NCBI GenBank assembly: GCA_963709155.1
Contig: CAVPVD010000010.1
Coordinates: 310,001-374,000 of the forward strand
Origin: Bog-159 sp963709155
Lineage (GTDB): Bacteria > Acidobacteriota > Terriglobia > Bryobacterales > Bryobacteraceae
Reading direction: 5' to 3'
DNA length: 64,000 nucleotides
Every line of letters begins with the position of its first letter. The first letter of the stretch is position 1. The translations under genes and the position numbers were made by a program. Below, piece by piece: positions 28,338-36,938 of the stretch. The notes under the pieces were generated by a model. It saw only the letters and a list, made by a program, of their open reading frames with translations, was not told where the DNA came from and did not search any database.

Positions 28338-29381
28338 ATGAAATATATAACACCGCAGCAACAACAGGAGTCCCAAAGGGACGTCCATCCCGCACAACGG
28401 CAGCACCATGTTACACCGATCTCCTCACATCTGTACGTGGTTACGGTGATCTCTAACCCGATGCGTTATTACGCGCGGTACAAGCTTTATCAGGCTTTTT
28501 CCAAAATGGTGGAGGAGGCTGGAGGGATACTCTACACGGTGGAACTGGCCTTGCGCGACAGGCATTTCGAAGTCACCGATCATCAGAATCCCCGCCACAT
28601 TCAATTGCGATCGCCGGCCATTCTGTGGCACAAGGAAAATCTCATCAACATCGGGATCTCGCGGCTTCCGCACGATGCGGAATACGTCGCCTGGATCGAC
28701 GCCGATGTGCAGTTTGCCCGTCCCGATTGGGTGCAGGAAACGCTGCACCAGTTGCAGATCCACAAAGTAGTCCAAATGTGGACGCATAGCATCGATTACG
28801 GTCCGGAGCATCAGCCGATCGCACAGTGCGGCAGCCTTTTCGCGTCGTATCTGAAAGACCGGCGCGTTTTGCAGCCGATCGTGCGGAAGGCCAGCGCGCA
28901 AACCGCGAAAGCCGATCCGGGAGCTTATCCATTGAAGGGACTGATGCATACCGGCTATGCATGGGCGGGGCGCCGGTCGGCCATCAGCGACCTGGGAGGG
29001 CTGGGCGATATCGGGATACTGGGATCCGGCGACCGTCACATGGCGTATGCCCTGCTCGGTCAGGTGGACAAGTCTTTTCCGGTGGGTATTAGTGCGTCTT
29101 ACGCGGATTACTGGAACCGCTGGCAGGAGCGGGCCGAGAGACATATCCAGCGCAGGGTGGGGGTGGTGCCGGGGACGATCAACCACTACTGGCACGGGTC
29201 CAAGCAGCACCGCCGTTATCAGGACCGCTGGAAAATCCTGGTGGGAGGCGGATACGATCCCAGCCTGGATCTTAAATACGATTTCCAAGGGGTGCTGCAG
29301 CTTACCGAGCGGAACACTAAACTGCGCGACGACGTGATTCATTACTTCAGCGTTCGTAACGAAGATTCGATGGACTTGTAA
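28338..29381 (+). CDS. Glycosyltransferase-like protein (GT-A fold suspected)
   Basis: 347 residues, no signal peptide. A DxD-like motif, AWIDADVQFARPDW (about residues 115-128), follows strand-helix pairs such as LYVVTVISNPMRYYARYKLY (about 32-51) and ILWHKENLINIGISRLP, as in GT-A nucleotide-sugar transferases. The second half has GSGDRHMAYALLG and NHYWHGSKQHRRYQDR, which look conserved and could form the acceptor side. I cannot name the sugar or acceptor. The N-terminal 30 residues are Gln/His-rich and probably disordered; a later start is possible. It lies 23 bases upstream of der. Confidence 0.6.
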   Translation: MKYITPQQQQESQRDVHPAQRQHHVTPISSHLYVVTVISNPMRYYARYKLYQAFSKMVEEAGGILYTVELALRDRHFEVTDHQNPRHIQLRSPAILWHKENLINIGISRLPHDAEYVAWIDADVQFARPDWVQETLHQLQIHKVVQMWTHSIDYGPEHQPIAQCGSLFASYLKDRRVLQPIVRKASAQTAKADPGAYPLKGLMHTGYAWAGRRSAISDLGGLGDIGILGSGDRHMAYALLGQVDKSFPVGISASYADYWNRWQERAERHIQRRVGVVPGTINHYWHGSKQHRRYQDRWKILVGGGYDPSLDLKYDFQGVLQLTERNTKLRDDVIHYFSVRNEDSMDL

Positions 29382-29404
29382 CCAAGCTGCTATCATAAAG
29401 TCAC

Positions 29405-30703
29405 ATGTCTGAGTCCTTACCCACGGTGGTCATCGTGGGCCGGCCGAATGTCGGAAAATCGACCCTCTTTAACCGCATTACAGGGCAGCGCCGCGCGATT
29501 GTGGGCGACGAGCCCGGGATCACCCGCGACCGGCTGCACGGCCTCACCGATTACCATGGGCGGCGCTTCGAACTGATCGATACGGGCGGCATCGTGGTGG
29601 ACGATTCCGAGTATATTCCCGGCCAGATCCTGAAGCAGGCGCGCTACGCCCTGGAGCGCGCGGCGCATATCATCTTCCTGGTAGACGGACGCGCGGAAAT
29701 CACCGGGCCGGACCGCGACCTGGCGCGCATGCTTCTGCGGCTCGGCCGTCCCATCTCGCTGGCCGTGAATAAGGCGGATACCGGCGCGCGCGAAGACCTG
29801 GCACACGACTTTTATTCGCTGGGAATCCACGATATCTTTCCGGTGTCCGCGGAGCACGGTATCGGGGTGGATGCCCTGGTGGATCATGTGACGGCCGGGT
29901 TCGCGGTGCAACCTCAGGCGGAGGCGGCCGAAGAAGCGCCGCATTCCGTCAAGGTGGCCATTATCGGGCGTCCCAACGTGGGCAAATCGACGTTGCTCAA
30001 CGCGCTTACGGGCGAAGATCGGGCCATCGTGTCGCCTATCGCGGGCACCACGCGCGACTCCATCGACGAAACCGTTGTGCGCGACGGAGCCAGCTATACC
30101 TTCGTCGACACCGCCGGCATCCGCAGAAAAGGAAAGACCAAGCTGATGGCGGAGAAGCTGAGCGTGGTCATGGCGCGCCGCAACATTCGCATGGCCGATG
30201 TGGTGCTGGTGCTGATGGACGCGTCGGAAGGCGTGCTGGGGCTGGACGCCACGATTGCGGGTTATGCGCACGAGGGCGGCTCGGGCGTCATCCTGTGCGT
30301 CAACAAATGGGACCTCATCACCGACAAGAAGAAGAAAGATTTCGAGCAGGATGTGCGGGACGAGCTCAAGTTTCTGGAGTATGCGCCGGTGGTCTTCCTG
30401 TCCGCGAAGACGGGCGCGGGTGTAGAGCGGATCTTCAAATTGATCCGCGAAGTTTACGAATCGGCCACCAAGCGCGTAACCACCGGTGAGTTGAACCGGT
30501 TCGTGGAGCGGCTGCGCTTCGAGGAGCGCAAGATTTACTACATCACGCAGGCGTCGGTACGCCCTCCGACGTTTGTGCTGTTTACGAACCGGGTGGCGCC
30601 GCTGCACTTCTCCGACGAACGCTATCTGACGAACCAGATCCGCAAGCACTTCGGTTTTCGCGGGACGCCCATCGTGTTAAAAACCAAAGGTAAGGAGCAC
30701 TGA
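29405..30703 (+). CDS. der: Ribosome biogenesis GTPase Der (EngA)
   Basis: 432 residues with two GTPase domains in tandem. Each has a GRPNVGKST P-loop (about residues 11 and 188), a DTGG or DTAG switch II, and NKxD (NKADTG, NKWDL), followed by a C-terminal KH-like domain (about 350-432). This double-G arrangement is unique to Der. It helps assemble the 50S ribosomal subunit and is essential in most bacteria. The stop overlaps or touches the start region of the SNF2 gene. Confidence 0.97.
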   Translation: MSESLPTVVIVGRPNVGKSTLFNRITGQRRAIVGDEPGITRDRLHGLTDYHGRRFELIDTGGIVVDDSEYIPGQILKQARYALERAAHIIFLVDGRAEITGPDRDLARMLLRLGRPISLAVNKADTGAREDLAHDFYSLGIHDIFPVSAEHGIGVDALVDHVTAGFAVQPQAEAAEEAPHSVKVAIIGRPNVGKSTLLNALTGEDRAIVSPIAGTTRDSIDETVVRDGASYTFVDTAGIRRKGKTKLMAEKLSVVMARRNIRMADVVLVLMDASEGVLGLDATIAGYAHEGGSGVILCVNKWDLITDKKKKDFEQDVRDELKFLEYAPVVFLSAKTGAGVERIFKLIREVYESATKRVTTGELNRFVERLRFEERKIYYITQASVRPPTFVLFTNRVAPLHFSDERYLTNQIRKHFGFRGTPIVLKTKGKEH

Positions 30704-32985
30704 GCACGGACGCCAAGAAGCAGGAGCGGCGGCGCAAGGAACTGAAGCTTCGTCAAGCGGAGGCGCGCAAGGAGGATGAGCGCCGCCAGGCGGACTATCT
30801 GCACGACGACGGACTGGAAGCTTTTCGACAAGGCGACATTCCAGCGGCCGCGCGTGTGTTGACGAAGGCGATCACACTCTGCCCGGAGCACGTGCCCGCC
30901 CTGGCCCTGCTGGGCCGCATCTATGGGGAGGCCGCACAGTTCGCCGCCGCACTCCCGCACTTGAAGCTGCTTTGCAGGTTGCGGCCGGACGAACCAGCGG
31001 TGTGGTACAACTGCGGCATTGCGCACGAGAAATTGGGCCGTCTGGCGGAGGCGTCGGCCGATTTCCAGAAATTCCTGGCGCTTACCGGAGATGCCAAACC
31101 CAGATGGAAGGCTCTGCGGCAATACGCAGAGCGCTTGCTGGAGTCGGCGAAAACGGCAGCCAAGGCCGAGCCGCCTCCCAAACCCACGCCTACGCCTCCG
31201 CCTGCGTCCCCGCCACCGCCCGCCGTTACGCCATCCGAACCTGCGCCTAAGCCGGAACCGCCTCGCGTGCGGGTGACATTCCTGCCGCCGGCGCCTTTGC
31301 CGTCCTCCGCCGCGACCGGCGCGCTGGTGGATTACTTCCTGCGCCGCGGCCTGCGGGAATTGCGGCTGGCGCAGAGTTTCGAGGACCTGGTTTGCCTGCC
31401 CTCTTTGAACGGCGTGGACAGCTATATCTACCAGCATGAAACCGTCCGCAAAGTATTGCGGCACTTCAAAGGGCGCGCGCTGCTGGCCGACGAAGTTGGC
31501 TTGGGCAAGACCATCGAAGCCTGTCTGGTTTTGAAAGAATATTGGGCGCGCGGCATGGTGCGCAAAGCGCTGGTGCTGGCTCCGCCTTCGCTGGTGACGC
31601 AATGGAAAGGCGAACTGGCGGAGAAGTTCGGGTTTACGCCGGTTTCGCCGGATCACCCGGAATTCCGGCGCGATCCCGAGCGTTTCTGGAAGAACGAGCC
31701 GCTGGTAGTTGCATCCATTGCCATGGCGCGCCTGGAACCGCACGCCACGGCGCTGGCCGGCACACCGTGGGATATGGTGATCGTGGACGAGGCGCATTGT
31801 CTGAAGAACCGCACCAGCGCTAACTGGAGGCTGGTCGATTCGCTGGAAAAAAAATTCATTCTGATGCTGACGGCCACGCCCGTGGAGAATAATCTGATCG
31901 AGTTGTATAACCTGATCACGTTGTTGAAGCCGGGCCTGCTGGCTACGGAAGCGGAATTTCGCAAGCTGCATGTGAATACGGCCAAGCCAAAATCCCCCAA
32001 GAATCCCGACCAATTGCGCGCGCTGCTGACCGAAGTGATGATTCGAAATACGCGCTCGGCGGTGGATGTGCGCCTTCCGCACCGCATCGCGGCTAGCGTA
32101 GTGGTGGCGCCATCCGCGGCCGAAGCGGAGCTATACGAGAAGGTTTCCGCCTATGTCGCCGCGCGCTATAAGACCGGCGAGCATGCCGGGGTGATGGCGC
32201 TGGGCTGGATGCAGCGCCAGGCCGGGAGCAGTCCGCAGGCTTTGCATCGTTCTATCGTGGGCCGTCTTTCCGACCACAAGCATCCGGAGAGGCGCGACGT
32301 ATCCGCGCTGGAAGCCATCCTGGACCTGGCGTCCCGCGTAGGCGACGGATCAAAAGGCGTACAGCTTGGCGAGATGCTGTCGGCGCGCAAAGCCAAGACC
32401 GTGGTCTTCACCGAATTCGTGCCGACTTTGGAGCACCTGGCGGAAATCTGCCGGCGGCGGGGTATCCGGCATACGGTCTTCAGCGGCGATCTCTCGCGGG
32501 CCGATAAAGACGCGGCTATCGCCCGGTTTCGCGATGAAGGCGGTGTGCTGCTCTCGACGGGGGCCGGCGGGGAAGGCCGCAACTTACAGTTCGCCGATAC
32601 CGTAGTCAATTTCGATTTACCCTGGAACCCGATGCGGCTGGAACAGCGCGTCGGCCGCGTGCATCGCATCGGCCAGGAGCACGACGTGTTTATCTTCAAT
32701 TTCTGCCAGGCCGGCACGGTGGAAGAACATCTGCTGCGCGTGCTGCACGACAAAGTGAACATGTTCGAGCTGGTGGTGGGTGAGATGGACGCCATCCTGG
32801 GCAGCCTGGACGATGCGCGCGATTTCGCGGAGCTGGTCATGGACCTGTGGCTTTCCGCGCGCGAGTCCGGCGGCGTGGAGCAGGTCTTCGAGGAATTGGG
32901 GAGACGCCTGCTGGAGGCCAAGGCGGAGCATACCAAGGTGAAGGAATTCGACGAGGCTTTATTCCATCAGGATTTCGAGGTGTGA
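30700..32985 (+). CDS. SNF2/RapA-type helicase with N-terminal TPR
   Basis: About 761 residues. The start is uncertain: a CTG at 30700 overlaps the der stop, while TTG at 30856 would cut into a TPR helix pair that clearly begins earlier (HDDGLEAFRQGDIPAAARVL). The N-terminus is a basic coiled helix (KKQERRRKELKLRQAE), then TPRs (about 30-120) and a Pro-rich linker. The SNF2 ATPase core follows: DEVGLGKTIEA (Walker A, about 265), VIVDEAHCLKNR (DEAH box, about 360), LTATPVENN, and the C-lobe with STGAGGEGRNLQFAD and EQRVGRVHRIGQ (about 650). It should be an ATP-driven DNA translocase. Next gene 1 base downstream. Confidence 0.88.
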   Translation: MSTDAKKQERRRKELKLRQAEARKEDERRQADYLHDDGLEAFRQGDIPAAARVLTKAITLCPEHVPALALLGRIYGEAAQFAAALPHLKLLCRLRPDEPAVWYNCGIAHEKLGRLAEASADFQKFLALTGDAKPRWKALRQYAERLLESAKTAAKAEPPPKPTPTPPPASPPPPAVTPSEPAPKPEPPRVRVTFLPPAPLPSSAATGALVDYFLRRGLRELRLAQSFEDLVCLPSLNGVDSYIYQHETVRKVLRHFKGRALLADEVGLGKTIEACLVLKEYWARGMVRKALVLAPPSLVTQWKGELAEKFGFTPVSPDHPEFRRDPERFWKNEPLVVASIAMARLEPHATALAGTPWDMVIVDEAHCLKNRTSANWRLVDSLEKKFILMLTATPVENNLIELYNLITLLKPGLLATEAEFRKLHVNTAKPKSPKNPDQLRALLTEVMIRNTRSAVDVRLPHRIAASVVVAPSAAEAELYEKVSAYVAARYKTGEHAGVMALGWMQRQAGSSPQALHRSIVGRLSDHKHPERRDVSALEAILDLASRVGDGSKGVQLGEMLSARKAKTVVFTEFVPTLEHLAEICRRRGIRHTVFSGDLSRADKDAAIARFRDEGGVLLSTGAGGEGRNLQFADTVVNFDLPWNPMRLEQRVGRVHRIGQEHDVFIFNFCQAGTVEEHLLRVLHDKVNMFELVVGEMDAILGSLDDARDFAELVMDLWLSARESGGVEQVFEELGRRLLEAKAEHTKVKEFDEALFHQDFEV

Positions 32986-32986
32986 G

Positions 32987-34084
32987 GTGATTCAGCCAGG
33001 CGATTGGGCGCGGGACGTGCTTCTGAGCCGCGGCGCGTTGGTAGAGAGCGAGGGCGACGGCGTGCTGCGCGCGCTGGTGCCGCCGGAGGTCTCCGCCAGA
33101 TTGGCCGTGGGCGATTGGCTATCGCTCGATTTCGGTGCGCGCGGCGGTGCGGACGATCCAGGCGAATGGATGGAGCGGCTGGGCGCGCTGCTGCCTCCGT
33201 CGCCAGCCGTCGTGGGCGCGCGCCTGCGCATGCAATCGCCGCAGGGTCGCATCGCCGCCGATGCCATCCTGAACCGCGAATTAGTTGTACAGAACGGCAT
33301 CTGGCACCTGGTGGAAGACTATGCCGGCGCCATGCCATATTACCTGTTCTCGTTCCAGCACACGGTGGAGTCCGACGAGCGCACCATCGGCTACGGCGGC
33401 GTTTGCCTGAACGGGGCGGTGCGGGCGATGGCCGAACAGCCGGAACTCCTGCTGCGTTCCGTGCGCGATGGCCTGGAGGACGATCCCGCGTTTACTTTGC
33501 CGGACGCGGAAGTGCGCGCGCTCTATCGGCTGGCCGCGCGGGCCGCCGAAGCGGAGGTGCGCTCCCGCCTCGCTTTCATCGAGCAAAGCGCGAATCGCCG
33601 CCTGGCGCGGGATTGGGCGCGCATGGAATCGTACTACGGCGGCCTGCTGGCCCAGCTTGAAAAGCGCGCCGCCCGCCACGCGGCTGGGCCGGAAGCCGCG
33701 GAGAAGGACCGCGGCCGCGGCCGCATCCAGGCCACGCAGCTTGACCGCGCCGCGAAGCTGGAGGATCTTGTCCGCAAGTATTCCCTGCGAGTACAACTCG
33801 AGTTGACCGACGTGCTGGTTATGTCTCTGCCGGTGCGGACGATTTCCGTCCGGCTGATCCGCAAGAAGGAGGAGCGGGCCGTGACTTTGGCCTGGAATGC
33901 GGTACTGCGGACGCTCGATACGCCGCTTTGCGAAGCCTGCGCCGGGCGCGCCCGCCCCTTATATCTCTGCGACAAAGTACACTTGCTGTGCGGCGTTTGC
34001 TTGAGCCCGTGTCCGGCTTGCGCGCGTGTGTTTTGCCGGGCTTGCCAGGCGAAGTGCAAGTGCCAGGCTGCCACATCGCGTTAA
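32987..34084 (+). CDS. Cysteine-rich partner protein of the SNF2 helicase
   Basis: 365 residues from GTG at 32987, right after the helicase stop. No family recognised with certainty. The middle (about 175-260) is a charged coiled coil (RRLARDWARMESYYGGLLAQ) followed by LEDLVRKYSLRVQLELTDVL, which resembles the C-terminal region found fused to other RapA-like helicases. The C-terminus (about 315-360) has many Cys residues: CEACAG, LCGVCLSPCPAC, CRACQAKCKC, consistent with two or more zinc-binding knuckles. I infer that helicase core and C-terminal accessory domain are encoded separately here and act as one complex. Confidence 0.7.
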   Translation: MIQPGDWARDVLLSRGALVESEGDGVLRALVPPEVSARLAVGDWLSLDFGARGGADDPGEWMERLGALLPPSPAVVGARLRMQSPQGRIAADAILNRELVVQNGIWHLVEDYAGAMPYYLFSFQHTVESDERTIGYGGVCLNGAVRAMAEQPELLLRSVRDGLEDDPAFTLPDAEVRALYRLAARAAEAEVRSRLAFIEQSANRRLARDWARMESYYGGLLAQLEKRAARHAAGPEAAEKDRGRGRIQATQLDRAAKLEDLVRKYSLRVQLELTDVLVMSLPVRTISVRLIRKKEERAVTLAWNAVLRTLDTPLCEACAGRARPLYLCDKVHLLCGVCLSPCPACARVFCRACQAKCKCQAATSR

Positions 34085-34107
34085 ACGCCTTCGCCCCATT
34101 TGGCCCG

Positions 34108-35943
34108 CTACCAGATAAACTCTTTGGCCGCTTTCCGCTTATCGTACCCGTCCAAAACGTGCACCACGCGGATCTTCTTCAGTGCGACCGGGGAGAGTTG
34201 GCCGATCGGAATATAGATAATCGTCCGCCCGAAGCGCGCGGCGATACTGCGGAATACCGACCGCGGCGGTTTGGCGGCCACGTACACCACGAACCGTTCG
34301 AGCGAATAATCCAGGCCGGCGAGCAGCAGGCGCTCAGGCTTGCTCTCGGCGAAATCGTAGTCCGGGTCCTGCCATACGTCGAACATACGGCGTGCGGGCA
34401 GGCTCATCAGGAAGCCGCCGTACTCGCCGCGTCCGATGCCCGGTCCCACCAGGTTGTCGAACGGAAACGTCGAGTAGAACGCCATGTCCGATTCGTTCTG
34501 GTGCTCACCGAGCCAGGTGGTCATGTAATAGTAGCGGTTGTCACGATCCTCGTCGAAGATCACGATGACGGAGCCCACTTCACCCGCGATCTTCTGAAAC
34601 TGCCGCACGTAGATCTTGCCTTCGTGCCAGTTGCGGATGGTCTCGCGCAGGTCGATGCCGTCCAGTAGTGAGGTGGTGAAGGGCTCGGTGCGGGCGCGTT
34701 CCTCCGACAGGATGCCCTTGCCTTTCTTCTTCAAGAAGCGCCCGTAGTCCTCGATTACCAGATCTTCCGGGGGGTAGGAGCAGATGCTATTGCCATCCAG
34801 GTTGCTGGCCCATTCGCCGGGGAACTTCTCCTTCTTGCGCGGCTTCAATCCCACGGGCCGCAGCCGCCGTTTGACGCTGGGCAACCTGCGCCGCAGCCGC
34901 ATCCGCTTGGTGTCGAGCCATACTTCTTCGCCCGAGATCTGCACGGTTTCCAGATCGCTAGCGGTCTTCTGCGGCGGATAGCGGCTGGCCGTTTCCCAGA
35001 CTTCCCAACCGTAGTTGTCGTCCACGATGCTGCGCGCGGCCACGGTGAGGTCGAATATGCCGGGCATGAGTGCGTGATCGACCAACGCCAGATTGCGCGC
35101 ATAACGCGCGAGCAGGCGGCGCTGCCAGTGGTGCACCCGCTCGCCGGTGTTCACTTCGTAGCTCTTCTCCGCGTCGCGAAAGAGCGCGAGCTGCGCGTGG
35201 CGCCGGTCGATCAGTTGGACTTCCGTGAGCAGGGCGCGGAATTGCTCGTAGCGATGCTGGAGGTACGGATATTCGATGGTAATCTCGGCGAGCGAATCCG
35301 GGTGCGGATTGAGTACATGCACGGCGTCGCGCCGTACACGGGACATGGGCTGAGCTTGCGGCTCGTCCATGGCGTCCAGTACGGGGTCCAGCAGATTCAG
35401 CGACAGCACCACCAGTACGCGCGCCTCCGGGTCGCAACCCTGCAGTTTCCAAGCGATGCCGCCGGCGTGCCGCGCGATCTCGCCGGAGCGCTCCTGCGGA
35501 TAGATGCGATAGGCTTCGACGTATTTTTCGTAGCCGATATGCGGGATCGAATAAGGGTCGGGATAAGCGTCCTTCAGGTGGGGACGCTCGCCCGAATCGG
35601 GGTCGGCAAAGACGATTTCCGCGCCAATTTCCAGCGCGCCGCGGATGGCTTCGACAAAAGGATCGGCGGGCTCGACCGGCACGTAGATGGCGCGCTCGGG
35701 GTCGGTATCGTCCGGATAGACGATGACGGAGATCTCCGGCAGCCGCGCCACCGCGCGCAGAAACTGCGGCTGCAGGGTGACGGGCAGTTCCAGCGCGACT
35801 ACCTGTGGCTTCTCGCGGAAAATCGCCCGGCGGACTTCAATGGCAAACTCCAGCCGCCCCGGCACCACCGGCAGGTAAGTGAAACGGCCGCGCCGCAGGC
35901 TGCCGGGGTCGGGCAGATCAGGAAGGTCGATTTCCCCGGGCAT
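34108..35943 (-). CDS. Uncharacterised protein paired with MoxR ATPase (TraB/DUF5682-like N-terminus suspected)
   Basis: 611 residues from ATG at 35943, overlapping the end of the MoxR gene by 26 bases; another start at 35964 is possible. The N-terminal 130 residues have the pattern GRLEFAIEVRRAIFREKPQV followed by VALELP, which resembles TraB/GumN- and DUF5682-type proteins known next to MoxR ATPases; this similarity is my judgement and not verified. The middle (about 330-400) is basic with many Arg and Lys. The C-terminal half contains IVIFDEDRDNRYYYMTTWLG and SLPARRMFDVWQDPDYD. No catalytic motif is certain. Tight coupling indicates it works with MoxR. Confidence 0.65.
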   Translation of the reverse strand: MPGEIDLPDLPDPGSLRRGRFTYLPVVPGRLEFAIEVRRAIFREKPQVVALELPVTLQPQFLRAVARLPEISVIVYPDDTDPERAIYVPVEPADPFVEAIRGALEIGAEIVFADPDSGERPHLKDAYPDPYSIPHIGYEKYVEAYRIYPQERSGEIARHAGGIAWKLQGCDPEARVLVVLSLNLLDPVLDAMDEPQAQPMSRVRRDAVHVLNPHPDSLAEITIEYPYLQHRYEQFRALLTEVQLIDRRHAQLALFRDAEKSYEVNTGERVHHWQRRLLARYARNLALVDHALMPGIFDLTVAARSIVDDNYGWEVWETASRYPPQKTASDLETVQISGEEVWLDTKRMRLRRRLPSVKRRLRPVGLKPRKKEKFPGEWASNLDGNSICSYPPEDLVIEDYGRFLKKKGKGILSEERARTEPFTTSLLDGIDLRETIRNWHEGKIYVRQFQKIAGEVGSVIVIFDEDRDNRYYYMTTWLGEHQNESDMAFYSTFPFDNLVGPGIGRGEYGGFLMSLPARRMFDVWQDPDYDFAESKPERLLLAGLDYSLERFVVYVAAKPPRSVFRSIAARFGRTIIYIPIGQLSPVALKKIRVVHVLDGYDKRKAAKEFIW

Positions 35944-36754
35944 AGCGCAGGGCTTCCTCTCCAAGCGTTTGCAGAATCGCGGTTTCGAGCGCCTGGGTTT
36001 CGTGCGTGCGCTCGGTGGCCAGGCTCTTCAGCTTGATCGCAAACCGTCCGATGTTGATGCCGTCGCGCACCGTATAGCGCTCGTCGGCGGCGTGCGCCTG
36101 CTGCAGAAACTCGGTCACATAAGCGAGAATACGTTCCTCTGCAAACGGCAGGTTCTCTTTCAGAATCTGATACTCTTCGTCGCGCTCCGGAAAATCGATC
36201 AGGATCTGGGGCTGCAAGCGCGAGTGAATGTATTCGGGCAGCTCGAAAGTGGAAGCATCGTCATTCATGGTGGTCACGATGCGAAACTGCGCGTGCGCCT
36301 TGATTTTAATGCCCGCCACAATGGACTCCACATAGCGCCGGTTGTCGAGCAGCGGGGCGAGGCTAGCCCAACTTTTCTCGCTCATGCGATTGCCTTCGTC
36401 CAGGATGGCGATGCCGCCGCGGATCATGGCCGTCACCAGCGGCGAAGCCACGTAGCGGAGGCGCCCCTGGCCTTCGATCACCGGCGTCACCAGCAAATCT
36501 TCCGGGCGCGTATCCATGGTGGCCTGCAGGATGTAGACATCGCGGCCCATGCGCTTGGCCGCGGCATAAGCCAGCGTAGTCTTGCCCACGCCGGGCTTGC
36601 CCAGCAGCCGCGGATGCATGGGCAGATCCTGCTCGCTCACCACCAGCCACGCCGCCAGCAACTGGCGCATGAGCTCCTCCTGGCCCACCCAGCGGACGGG
36701 CAATTCGTCCGGGTGCGCCAGGTGCAGGGTCACGCCTTCGATGTCGACTGTCAT
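35918..36754 (-). CDS. MoxR-family AAA+ ATPase
   Basis: 278 residues. P-loop GKPGVGKTTLAYAAAK (about residues 49-64), Walker B/sensor region GIAILDEGNRMSEKSW (about 110-125), and NDDASTFELPEYIHSRLQPQI with the arginine-finger region of MoxR proteins. MoxR ATPases act as chaperones that assemble or activate protein complexes, normally with a VWA-domain partner; none is adjacent here, and the only coupled gene is the large unknown one that overlaps it. The operon converges on the SNF2 pair. A 184-base gap with one AT-rich stretch (36755-36775) upstream probably holds the promoter. Confidence 0.9.
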   Translation of the reverse strand: MTVDIEGVTLHLAHPDELPVRWVGQEELMRQLLAAWLVVSEQDLPMHPRLLGKPGVGKTTLAYAAAKRMGRDVYILQATMDTRPEDLLVTPVIEGQGRLRYVASPLVTAMIRGGIAILDEGNRMSEKSWASLAPLLDNRRYVESIVAGIKIKAHAQFRIVTTMNDDASTFELPEYIHSRLQPQILIDFPERDEEYQILKENLPFAEERILAYVTEFLQQAHAADERYTVRDGINIGRFAIKLKSLATERTHETQALETAILQTLGEEALRYARGNRPS

Positions 36755-36938
36755 ATTCAGCTATATTAAAACGGTGCCGGGGTCCGGGTGCTGGATGCTC
36801 TTATGTTAGCGCTTGACGGGTCCCGCCGCGGGCGTGGGTAGTGCCTGAAAGGTGCGTTTTGGTTTTGGTGGGCAATTCTGCCCGCAGCAGTCCTGGAGTT
36901 TGACTTATCTGGTGATGACGGCCGCAGCCCGCGGCGTG

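Noticed and set aside
30700..34084. DISARM defence system
   Set aside because: Only a SNF2 helicase is shared; the methylase, DrmA, DrmB and PLD genes are absent.
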